A stretch of DNA of 8,426 nucleotides from assembly GCA_947632495.1 (NCBI GenBank), contig CANRPL010000058.1, positions 1-8,426 on the forward strand, in the 5' to 3' direction. The stretch comes from an uncultured Bacilli bacterium (GTDB taxonomy: Bacteria; Bacillota_I; Bacilli_A; RF39; UBA660). The position numbers and the translations under genes are program-made. Of the stretch, positions 1 to 5,715 are shown in pieces (the first letter of the stretch is position 1; every line of letters begins with the position of its first letter). The notes beneath the pieces were generated by a model, which worked only from the letters and a program-made list of their open reading frames with translations, made no database searches and was not told the origin of the DNA.

Positions 1-530
1 TGGTTATTTTACCAATATCTATTGAAGATACCGTATATGATATATCTAAAAAGATTAGTGATAAAGTTGATAATATAAGAAATCATCAAGATAAAGGTGA
101 TGGTGCTAATAAAGCTATCCATATATTAGGAAAGTTACCTAATATTATAAGAGTACCTCTCGTTGGAATATTCAAATGGTTGGATAGAAAGGGTCATTTA
201 CCTAATTCTTTAATCAAAGATAATCTATATTATAGTAGTATTATTGTTTCCGATTTAGGATCCATTCATTGTGGGGCTATCCATCACAATATTACTGATT
301 TTGGTTCTTGTTCTTCTTTAGCGACAATGGGTGAAATTAAAGATGAAGAAAAAATAATCGATGGTCAAAAAGAAATTCTAAAAATATGTGATTTTGGTAT
401 TAACTTTGATGAGCGTGTAGCTGACGGTTATTATTTTGCTAAATCAATTAAGCTTATTCAATATCTTTTACTTCATCCTGAAAAATTAGAAGACGATGTT
501 AGTGAAAAGATTGATGTACCACTAAAATAA
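1..530 (+). CDS. 2-oxoacid dehydrogenase E2-like acyltransferase, C-terminal part (5' end outside window)
   Basis: The frame is open from base 3, giving 175 residues, so the true start lies left of the window; the TTG at 180 is internal. The fragment resembles the catalytic core of the E2/chloramphenicol-acetyltransferase fold. Near residue 82 is IIVSDLG, matching the family's SNLG strand. It is followed by an ATMGEI stretch, and near residues 135-142 by FDERVADG with a downstream helix ending in HPEKLED. In true E2 subunits that last motif is DHRxxDG and its His is the catalytic base. Here the codon is GAG, so Glu replaces His while Asp-Gly is kept. No lipoyl domain is visible, but the N-terminus is missing. 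The fold is well supported. Activity is uncertain: it could be an acyltransferase with altered chemistry or a non-catalytic relative. It ends directly in a terminator. Confidence 0.75.
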   Translation, partial: VILPISIEDTVYDISKKISDKVDNIRNHQDKGDGANKAIHILGKLPNIIRVPLVGIFKWLDRKGHLPNSLIKDNLYYSSIIVSDLGSIHCGAIHHNITDFGSCSSLATMGEIKDEEKIIDGQKEILKICDFGINFDERVADGYYFAKSIKLIQYLLLHPEKLEDDVSEKIDVPLK

Positions 531-560
531 AAGAAACTAATCATTTAGTTTCTTTTTTTA
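531..560 (+). terminator. Rho-independent terminator of the acyltransferase-like gene
   Basis: A perfect 10-bp stem (531-540 with 545-554), a TCAT loop and a T-run through 559 begin right after the TAA stop. On the minus strand the same stem is followed by a looser T-rich tract (TTATTTTAG), so it may also end the convergent deacetylase transcript, less efficiently. Confidence 0.85.
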
Positions 561-570
561 TCAATTAATA

Positions 571-1983
571 CTAATTATTAACACCATGATGAACTTCAGG
601 AGTCGACATCGTAAGAGGTGCGAATGTGTATCCATTTTCTTTACCATACTTAATAATCTTCTCTAATGCATCACGAGTTTGCGTTTTAATATCATGCATT
701 AAAACGACATTAGCACGCTGACGCGATAGGTGTTTAATAACATTATTATAGACACCTGTTGCGGATGTTGTGCCACCAGCATCATTACTATCAACATTCC
801 AATCGAAATAGTGATATCCCCTATTTTTTACTTCCTTTGTTAAAGTCGTCATAATACCTTTTTGGTAACTCCTACTAACTGTATTACTACTACCCCCAGG
901 AAAACGAATAATATGGGCATCATAACCGGTAATTCTTAAAACACGATCATGAACAAGGGCCAAATCTTTGAAATATGCATCAACTGAAGCATACACTTTA
1001 GCATAATTATGGGATGCGGTATGTAAAGCTACCGTATGTCCTTCATCATATTCTCTTTTTATCAAAGAATCAGGTCCTTTATTAGTAACAAAGAAAGTAG
1101 CTTTAACATTTTCTTTTTTTAATATATCCAAAATGACATCAGTTGTTCCACTATTTGGTCCATCATCAAATGTCAAATATATAACACCACCGGTAGGTTT
1201 TTTGGTAACATTGACCTTTCTTGTCGCCGTCGCTTTATGTCCTTTACTATCTTGGACCTCATAAGTGACAGTATAAGTTCCAAGTGTTTTTAAATCAATA
1301 TTATTTTTAACAACTACTTTACTGGTTAAATCATCGCCACAATCATCATAAGCTTTATAGCCTATTTCGTTATATTTATTACCTTGATAAAGAAAAACGG
1401 TACTATTTCCTTCCAATTTAATTGTTGGTTTAACTAACTTTTGGACGACAATTTGACGAGTAGCCGTAGCCTTATTGCCATCTTCATCTTCTACTTCATA
1501 AGTAATTTCATCATCACTTATTTTAACTACTTCTTTATCACTTAAATCACCATCGGCATTATCAGTTACCTCATAGCCTAACTCTTTATATTGTTTAGTC
1601 TCACAAACAGTAACTTGTTGATCACCAACTAGTTCAATAATCGGTGGTTCCGTATCTTTAACAATAATTGTTCGACTTACTTTACTTGTCATGAGACCTT
1701 TTTTTATTTCATAAGTTAACTTATATGTTCCTTTATGATGGCTATCAACTTGACCACTCATTTTAATTTCTTTATTGATTTCTTTACCATGAATATTAGC
1801 TGTAGCGCCAGCATCCTCATATTCATCACCAACGTTTAAATAGATAACTTTATCACCATTTAGATTAATATGCGGAACCAAATAATATGATCCAATAAAG
1901 AATGATACTAACAAAATTACTAAACAGCCAAGAATAATTAAAATTTTCCACCAAATACTTTTTTTACCTTTCTTCTCTTCCAT
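571..1983 (-). CDS. Membrane-anchored polysaccharide deacetylase (NodB domain) with Ig-like repeats
   Basis: This 470-residue protein has a Lys-rich cytoplasmic N-terminus and a membrane anchor at about 13-36. Three Ig-like repeats of the DUF5011/bacterial-Ig type follow (about 39-109, 114-181, 186-259), then a NodB deacetylase domain (about 266-460). All five NodB motifs are visible: TFDDGP 271-276, HTASH 321-325, RFPGGSS 360-366, DWNVDSND 394-401 and LMHD 428-431. From the family, D274, H321 and H325 should bind the metal, D273 act as base and H430 as acid. It is expected to remove N-acetyl groups from peptidoglycan or another surface polysaccharide outside the cell, with the Ig repeats as a stalk or wall-binding arm. 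The exact substrate cannot be read from sequence. Ig repeat 2 is several residues shorter than its neighbours. The start is fixed by GGGAG (1991-1995) seven bases upstream. It has its own promoter and looks monocistronic. Confidence 0.93.
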   Translation of the reverse strand: MEEKKGKKSIWWKILIILGCLVILLVSFFIGSYYLVPHINLNGDKVIYLNVGDEYEDAGATANIHGKEINKEIKMSGQVDSHHKGTYKLTYEIKKGLMTSKVSRTIIVKDTEPPIIELVGDQQVTVCETKQYKELGYEVTDNADGDLSDKEVVKISDDEITYEVEDEDGNKATATRQIVVQKLVKPTIKLEGNSTVFLYQGNKYNEIGYKAYDDCGDDLTSKVVVKNNIDLKTLGTYTVTYEVQDSKGHKATATRKVNVTKKPTGGVIYLTFDDGPNSGTTDVILDILKKENVKATFFVTNKGPDSLIKREYDEGHTVALHTASHNYAKVYASVDAYFKDLALVHDRVLRITGYDAHIIRFPGGSSNTVSRSYQKGIMTTLTKEVKNRGYHYFDWNVDSNDAGGTTSATGVYNNVIKHLSRQRANVVLMHDIKTQTRDALEKIIKYGKENGYTFAPLTMSTPEVHHGVNN

Positions 1984-2003
1984 AATACTGCTCCCACTAA
2001 AAT

Positions 2004-2032
2004 ATTATACAAACATAATATTCTAAAAACAA
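2004..2032 (-). promoter_or_regulatory. Promoter of the polysaccharide deacetylase gene
   Basis: On the minus strand, TTGTTT (2027-2032) and a perfect TATAAT (2004-2009) are separated by 17 bases. Transcription would start near 1997, leaving a leader of about 14 bases with the GGGAG site. The -35 box lies immediately beyond the U-tract of the upstream gene's terminator. Confidence 0.65.
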
Positions 2033-2034
2033 GT

Positions 2035-2058
2035 AAAAAAGACAAAATTAATTGTCTT
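2035..2058 (-). terminator. Rho-independent terminator of the TSCPD gene
   Basis: Read on the minus strand, AAGACAA and TTGTCTT form a 7-bp stem around a six-base loop, ending in a run of six T. The 5' arm overlaps the TAA stop of the TSCPD gene (2057-2059). Confidence 0.75.
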
Positions 2059-2326
2059 AATCAACAGGTGCTTTTGATTCATCATAAGCTTTTCGAACAG
2101 CTTTAGATAATTGATCAGCACAAGATGTTCCACGGTATCCACACTGAATACCACCGATTTTCTTTTCAATTTCTTCAACCGTCATGCCTTCTACTAAACG
2201 GGGAACAGCTTGAAGATTACCTGGACAGCCACCGTCTAAAAATTCGACATGAGAAACAACATCACCATCTAAATTAAATCTAATTCTTTTCGCACAAGTT
2301 CCTTCAGTATGATATGTATACTCCAT
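2057..2326 (-). CDS. TIGR03905-type TSCPD-domain small protein
   Basis: This 89-residue protein matches the stand-alone TSCPD family (TIGR03905). GTC at 9-11, a glycine-rich GGCPGN turn at 32-37, GGIQCG at 58-63 and the signature TSCADQL at 67-73 are all present. The four cysteines C11, C34, C62 and C69 are spaced as expected for a metal or cluster ligand set. The name comes from the C-terminal domain of B12-dependent ribonucleotide reductases, where such cysteines are thought to bind metal. The role of the free-standing form is not established, and nothing nearby suggests a ribonucleotide reductase. Length is typical. The start is supported by AGGAAG (2334-2339) seven bases upstream. It has its own promoter and terminator, so it is probably transcribed alone. 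Confidence 0.88.
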   Translation of the reverse strand: MEYTYHTEGTCAKRIRFNLDGDVVSHVEFLDGGCPGNLQAVPRLVEGMTVEEIEKKIGGIQCGYRGTSCADQLSKAVRKAYDESKAPVD

Positions 2327-2352
2327 ATTAACACTTCCTAACTACTAATTAA

Positions 2353-2381
2353 ATTATACGAGATATTTAAAAAATTTGCAA
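2353..2381 (-). promoter_or_regulatory. Promoter of the TSCPD gene
   Basis: On the minus strand, TTGCAA (2376-2381) and a perfect TATAAT (2353-2358) are separated by 17 bases. The predicted start near 2346 gives a leader of about 20 bases including AGGAAG. It stands back to back with the rightward promoter at 2418-2426 without overlap. Confidence 0.75.
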
Positions 2382-2417
2382 AACATTAGTAAGTAAAAAA
2401 ATAATTTAAAAATGATA

Positions 2418-2426
2418 TGTTATAAT
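2418..2426 (+). promoter_or_regulatory. Extended -10 promoter for the NCYAFALG-protein gene
   Basis: TG at 2418-2419, one base, then a perfect TATAAT (2421-2426) forms an extended -10 box. No good -35 box lies 16-18 bases upstream (the position reads AAAATA), as is common with extended -10 promoters. The start would be near 2433, leaving only about 12 leader bases with AGGTGG. Confidence 0.6.
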
Positions 2427-2444
2427 AGATAACTAGGTGGGATT

Positions 2445-2972
2445 ATGGATACACTAAAAATGTCTAGTAAAGAAATAAGAGATGCGATTAGTATTAAAGA
2501 AGAAGATTGGGACTATACTCTAGATACTAACTGTTATGCTTTTGCGCTTGGATTAGATGTTAGAGAAAGTGATATTGTAAAAGGTGCTTACCAACTTGGA
2601 GTAATGGGATCTATCATATTTGGGGTAAAGCTTGATGAACTTAAAAAGATGTCTCTTGAAGATCGTCTGCTATTAGATTTAAAAGCTTTAAATATCCAAT
2701 GTAGCGAAGATGTAATAAGCGCTAATTCGGGTTTAAAAGTAGGAAGAAAATATAGTGACTTATGGTGGATTATTTCTCTACTTACTAACGGTAAAACATT
2801 TCACTTTATTAGAAAAAGTTATAGTGGTATCTGGTATCAAAAATGGGGATATTTTGGTCCCGTTATCAATTATGACTTTAATCAAAAAATAATAATTAAT
2901 CCCGATAAAGCTAATTTTGGTGAATATGAGATAGTTAAAACATATCGTTTAAGTTATCATGAAAAAAATTAA
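2445..2972 (+). CDS. Hypothetical protein with NCYAFALG motif, possible papain-like cysteine-hydrolase fold
   Basis: I do not recognise this 175-residue protein with confidence. It has no signal peptide or clear transmembrane helix; residues 50-60 are mildly hydrophobic. Two blocks stand out. One is TNCYAFALG at 28-36, with Cys30 at the start of a helix. The other is a Trp/Tyr-rich C-terminal block with FHFIRK at 119-124 and GIWYQKWGYFGP at 128-139. A Cys at the head of an N-terminal helix followed by a His on a later strand is the usual order in NlpC/P60, CHAP and related papain-like hydrolases. I infer, weakly, that Cys30 and His120 could be a catalytic pair. The start is supported by AGGTGG (2435-2440) four bases upstream, which is rather close; the next Met (codon 6) is too far from it. 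It is transcribed alone or reads through into the next gene, as no terminator was seen after it. Confidence 0.6.
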   Translation: MDTLKMSSKEIRDAISIKEEDWDYTLDTNCYAFALGLDVRESDIVKGAYQLGVMGSIIFGVKLDELKKMSLEDRLLLDLKALNIQCSEDVISANSGLKVGRKYSDLWWIISLLTNGKTFHFIRKSYSGIWYQKWGYFGPVINYDFNQKIIINPDKANFGEYEIVKTYRLSYHEKN

Positions 2973-2976
2973 TTAT

Positions 2977-3005
2977 TTGACTTCATAGTAGCGATCTTTT
3001 ATAAT
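2977..3005 (+). promoter_or_regulatory. Near-consensus promoter of the metallophosphoesterase gene
   Basis: TTGACT (2977-2982) and a perfect TATAAT (3000-3005) are separated by exactly 17 bases, the best sigma-A-type match in the window. It begins five bases after the preceding stop codon. The predicted start near 3012 gives a leader of about 20 bases carrying AAAGGAG. Confidence 0.85.
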
Positions 3006-3032
3006 AACCACTTAAGCAAAGGAGATATTATT

Positions 3033-3944
3033 ATGAATATATGCCATACTACATCTTACAAATTATATAATCCTAAAGCTCATGATATAGTAAGATTCAG
3101 TGCGATTAGTGATCTTCACTTTAGTTACACGTTATCTAACAAAAAGCTTCTTTTAATCGCTAATAAGTTAACCGAAATAAATCCTAACTATATTTTATTT
3201 CCCGGCGATGTAATTGATTCGGTAGATATGATTAAAGATACTCATGAACGGAAAAGATTACTATCTTGGCTTAGTGATATTGCGACGATTGCTCCAACAT
3301 TAATATCTTTAGGTAGCCATGATTACTATCAGAAAAAAGAACACGGTGGTTGGCAATATCACCCAGATGAAGCATTTTATAATGAGGTAAATAATCTTCC
3401 TAATGTGTCTTTACTAAATAATGCTTCATATCAGGATAGTGATGTTTTTGTTACGGGAATAACGCAAAGTTATGCTTTTTACCATCTTGGAGCTAAACAC
3501 GATGAAAATAAAGAGGCTTTAATAACAGATTTAAAAAGTAATTTACCACAGACTATTCCGGATGATAAATTAGCGCTTTTACTTATTCATTCTCCTATTC
3601 ATTTAGCTGATTTTGATGTTTTAGAATTATTAAGTAAATATGACCTTGTTATATGTGGACATATGCATAATGGTTGTGTACCACCGATAATTTATGAATT
3701 ATGGAAAACAACTAGAGGATTTATATCACCTAAAAAAGCATTCTTTCCACCATATGAAAGAAATACCTTAAAGACAAGACAAGATAAGATTTTAGTTAAT
3801 GGACCTTTAACAATGTTTCAAGAATGTACCGGTCCATTACAATTAGCTAATATCATATATCCAATATATAATAGTGTTATCGACTATTCTAATAATCCAG
3901 AAGATGATACGGAAAAGATAAAAGTTAAACGTAAATATCAATAA
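3033..3944 (+). CDS. Calcineurin-like metallophosphoesterase (YkuE/YaeI-like)
   Basis: This 303-residue protein carries the metallophosphoesterase motifs in order: SDLHFS 26-31 (D27, H29), PGDVID 57-62 (D59), GSHD 94-97, LIHSP 184-188 (H186) and GHMHNG 209-214 (H210, H212). These residues normally hold two metal ions and hydrolyse phosphomono- or diesters. The layout is closest to the YkuE/YaeI group, but there is no N-terminal membrane segment or signal peptide, so a cytoplasmic location is likely. The third motif is GNHD/E in most relatives; here Ser95 replaces the metal-contacting Asn. A C-terminal stretch of about 80 residues (from about 225) beyond the GHMH motif includes LVNGPLTM, and the charged end is Lys-rich. 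The start is set by AGGAG (3020-3024) eight bases upstream. Substrate is unknown. It ends at a bidirectional terminator whose stem begins inside its stop codon. Confidence 0.87.
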   Translation: MNICHTTSYKLYNPKAHDIVRFSAISDLHFSYTLSNKKLLLIANKLTEINPNYILFPGDVIDSVDMIKDTHERKRLLSWLSDIATIAPTLISLGSHDYYQKKEHGGWQYHPDEAFYNEVNNLPNVSLLNNASYQDSDVFVTGITQSYAFYHLGAKHDENKEALITDLKSNLPQTIPDDKLALLLIHSPIHLADFDVLELLSKYDLVICGHMHNGCVPPIIYELWKTTRGFISPKKAFFPPYERNTLKTRQDKILVNGPLTMFQECTGPLQLANIIYPIYNSVIDYSNNPEDDTEKIKVKRKYQ

Positions 3945-3969
3945 AAAGTCTTAAAATAAGACTTTTTTT
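3943..3969. terminator. Bidirectional terminator between convergent genes
   Basis: An 11-bp perfect stem (3943-3953 with 3957-3967) around an AAA loop has T-runs on both sides. It overlaps the TAA of the metallophosphoesterase (3942-3944) and contains the TAA of the RdgB-like gene (3951-3953), whose last five residues (KKVLF) are encoded by the stem and loop. Confidence 0.92.
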
Positions 3970-4583
3970 ACTAATTTTTTACCAGTTTCATCATGCTTAT
4001 CATCAAGCATCTTTTTATACCATTTAATAAATTCATCTGTCGCACTAGTACGATAATCTGGTCTATTATTTCGTTCTTCATCTGACATTTCAGCTAACGT
4101 TTTACTACAGTTAAGAGGTATAAAAACTAACCATAATCTTGATTTAGCCTTTTTATTTTGTTCACCTTTTATCTCATGTGAAAGTGTTCCTTTACTAACT
4201 CCTAAAAATTGAAAATAATCTTTACCATCATAAAAGGTTAAACAATCTAAAAAATAACAATTCCTATTTTCAACTTGACGCATCACCTCTAATAGTTCTT
4301 CAATATTAGATGATATTCCACTCCTTTTAACAAAGGCTCCTGGATAACCGGGATGATCAGGATAAGCTTCGATATAGAAACCAGAATCAGCAACAAAAAC
4401 AGGTGTATTTAAAATTTGATAAGCTTGACGAGCTTTTTCTTTTGATATCAATTTTATATCATTAATATTAGGCTCTTTTAAATCATATTTAAAATAATCT
4501 ATTTCAATACCAGCCTGTTCAAATTTCTCTTTTACTGATATATATTTACCATAATTTCCTGTTACATAAGTTATTTTTTCCAT
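3951..4583 (-). CDS. Divergent RdgB/HAM1-family nucleotide pyrophosphatase-like protein
   Basis: This 210-residue protein fits the Maf/HAM1 (ITPase) fold. The phosphate-binding TGNYGK is at 8-13, the catalytic-acid motif VADSG at 64-68 (D66), YPGAF at 80-84, and TLAEMSDEER at 162-171. Canonical members convert inosine/xanthosine triphosphates to monophosphates to keep them out of nucleic acid. Two C-terminal base-recognition motifs of RdgB are not recognisable. The usual FGYDPxF position reads LWLVFIP (150-156), and the SHR motif is replaced by PDYR (175-178). The hydrolase core thus looks intact but the nucleotide specificity probably differs. The gene starts one base after the SIS-gene stop, with AGGAG (4593-4597) nine bases upstream inside the SIS coding end, so the two should be co-transcribed and translationally coupled. 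The C-terminal tail is encoded by the terminator. Confidence 0.8.
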   Translation of the reverse strand: MEKITYVTGNYGKYISVKEKFEQAGIEIDYFKYDLKEPNINDIKLISKEKARQAYQILNTPVFVADSGFYIEAYPDHPGYPGAFVKRSGISSNIEELLEVMRQVENRNCYFLDCLTFYDGKDYFQFLGVSKGTLSHEIKGEQNKKAKSRLWLVFIPLNCSKTLAEMSDEERNNRPDYRTSATDEFIKWYKKMLDDKHDETGKKLVKKVLF

Positions 4584-4584
4584 C

Positions 4585-5661
4585 TTACATCTCTCCTTGA
4601 TAATGGTATAATTTTTTAATGACTTTAGGGTTATATTCCGGCATTGTTAAATCAATACCTTTATCATCAGCTATCTTTCTAGATAAAAAGTACATTTGCA
4701 AAGCTAAATAATATTCTTTCCAAAAGATATTAGCATCTTCATCTAACGTATGAAAAAGAAAAATATTAGGATATTCTTGAACAAGAATTGGTAATAATTC
4801 ATTATCCAGTCCCTTCATTTGATGCGTTAAGTAAATAATAGGGCTCTCTGAATTTTGAAATAATAAATTACTTCGGCCATGACAATAAGAGCCTTTATCA
4901 TGAACGACGACACTAGAGGTTCCTGTTTCGACCATATTAGATTCTAAAATAGAAGTAGAACAAGTTGTATCATATCCTGATAAAACTTGAATTAAGTTTG
5001 TGTCTTTAAAATTAAAGTTAATTCTATTAACTCGTTCTTCACTTCGCTTTAATAATTGTTTTAATTTATCATTTATCTTTCTTAAATCTTCACTTGATAA
5101 TGCTTCCTTTTTTAATCCTAATACACTTAAGTCTAAAATCATTAACATGGGTGCAAGCGTTGGAATAATTGAAATAAAACTTTTTTCTCGCTTTTTATAT
5201 TGACCATTACTCCAATAAAGAATATCAAATAGTGGTGCTGGTTCATTTGCAAAATAACCAGCCTTATATGTATAATCTTCTTCCTCTTGTACATATTCAC
5301 TAGTAATTAAATAACTGCTACCAGGAAAACTTCTTAATATTTCTAATAATCCATTTGATTGTCCACTATTTGAAAAGACAATTAGATTTTTAAACTGATT
5401 AATATTCTTTTTATAAAAATAATCTCTTGGTTCGATTACTTCACATAAAGTTTCTCTTGACTCTAAAAACATTTTAAGATAAAAAGCGACAGCTTTAGAA
5501 CCACCGGTCGCTACAATCAATGTAGGAACATTTCTAAATAAATAGTTATGGCTACTAAATTCAAAATTAGTTAATAATTTAGGATCATTTATTTGAAATA
5601 AGCGTTCTTCAATTTTAGCAAAATTAATAGCGGTCGACTCCGTACGTGTATGTTTAATCAT
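4585..5661 (-). CDS. Double-SIS-domain phosphosugar-binding protein (isomerase/deglycase-like)
   Basis: This 358-residue protein has two SIS domains (about 45-160 and 218-350), the arrangement of the GlmS isomerase half, AgaS and FrlB-type deglycases. Sugar-phosphate-binding signatures are ATGGSKAV 51-58 and FSNSGQSNG 96-104 in the first domain. In the second, SGYDTTCSTS 228-237 begins the domain, followed by an ESN..E segment at 240-245 and a YCHGR loop at 259-263. The C-terminal PEYNPKVIKKLY (341-352) resembles the closing helix of such isomerases. There is no glutaminase domain, so it is not a full GlmS. It is expected to be cytoplasmic and to bind or rearrange a phosphosugar; the reaction is not deducible. 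AGGAG (5670-5674) lies eight bases before the ATG, but that site sits in the 3' arm of a strong hairpin. It follows the WYL regulator by 54 bases and is coupled to the RdgB-like gene. Confidence 0.87.
   Translation of the reverse strand: MIKHTRTESTAINFAKIEERLFQINDPKLLTNFEFSSHNYLFRNVPTLIVATGGSKAVAFYLKMFLESRETLCEVIEPRDYFYKKNINQFKNLIVFSNSGQSNGLLEILRSFPGSSYLITSEYVQEEEDYTYKAGYFANEPAPLFDILYWSNGQYKKREKSFISIIPTLAPMLMILDLSVLGLKKEALSSEDLRKINDKLKQLLKRSEERVNRINFNFKDTNLIQVLSGYDTTCSTSILESNMVETGTSSVVVHDKGSYCHGRSNLLFQNSESPIIYLTHQMKGLDNELLPILVQEYPNIFLFHTLDEDANIFWKEYYLALQMYFLSRKIADDKGIDLTMPEYNPKVIKKLYHYQGEM
4592..4598 (-). promoter_or_regulatory. Ribosome site of the RdgB-like gene, inside the SIS coding end
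   Basis: The minus strand reads AAGGAGA across the codons for the last Gln-Gly-Glu of the SIS protein, nine bases before the downstream ATG. Its position makes translation of the second gene dependent on, or at least coupled to, the first. Confidence 0.75.
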
Positions 5662-5704
5662 AAAAACCTCTCCTTTGTTAACTATAGAATAACAAAAGAA
5701 GAGG
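5662..5704 (-). promoter_or_regulatory. Hairpin sequestering the SIS-gene ribosome site, with terminator-like U5 tail
   Basis: In the minus-strand RNA, CCUCUUCUUUUGUUA (5704-5690) pairs with UAACAAAGGAGAGG (5680-5667). This gives 14 pairs including one G-U and one bulged U, with a nine-base loop. The 3' arm contains the AAAGGAGAGG ribosome site of the SIS gene. The stem is followed by UUUUU (5666-5662) directly before the AUG. It could hide the ribosome site in read-through transcripts from the regulator gene, act as an attenuator/terminator, or as DNA serve as a 38-bp dyad operator. The structure is seen in the sequence; its function is inferred. Confidence 0.7.
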
Positions 5705-5715
5705 CAATATATACG

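Noticed and set aside
180..530. TTG at 180 as the start of the acyltransferase-like gene
   Set aside because: The frame is open to the window edge and the upstream residues are typical of the same domain; no ribosome site precedes 180. The gene is truncated by the window.
5000..5203. 67-codon open frame on the plus strand
   Set aside because: It lies wholly inside the well-supported SIS gene on the other strand, has no ribosome site, and its Leu/Lys/Ser-rich composition is what the antisense of AT-rich coding DNA gives.
5676..5710. Separate promoter for the SIS gene (TTGCCT with TATAGT)
   Set aside because: The spacer is only 15 bases and the -10 is imperfect. It remains possible, and would fit the hairpin model, but is too weak to list as a feature.
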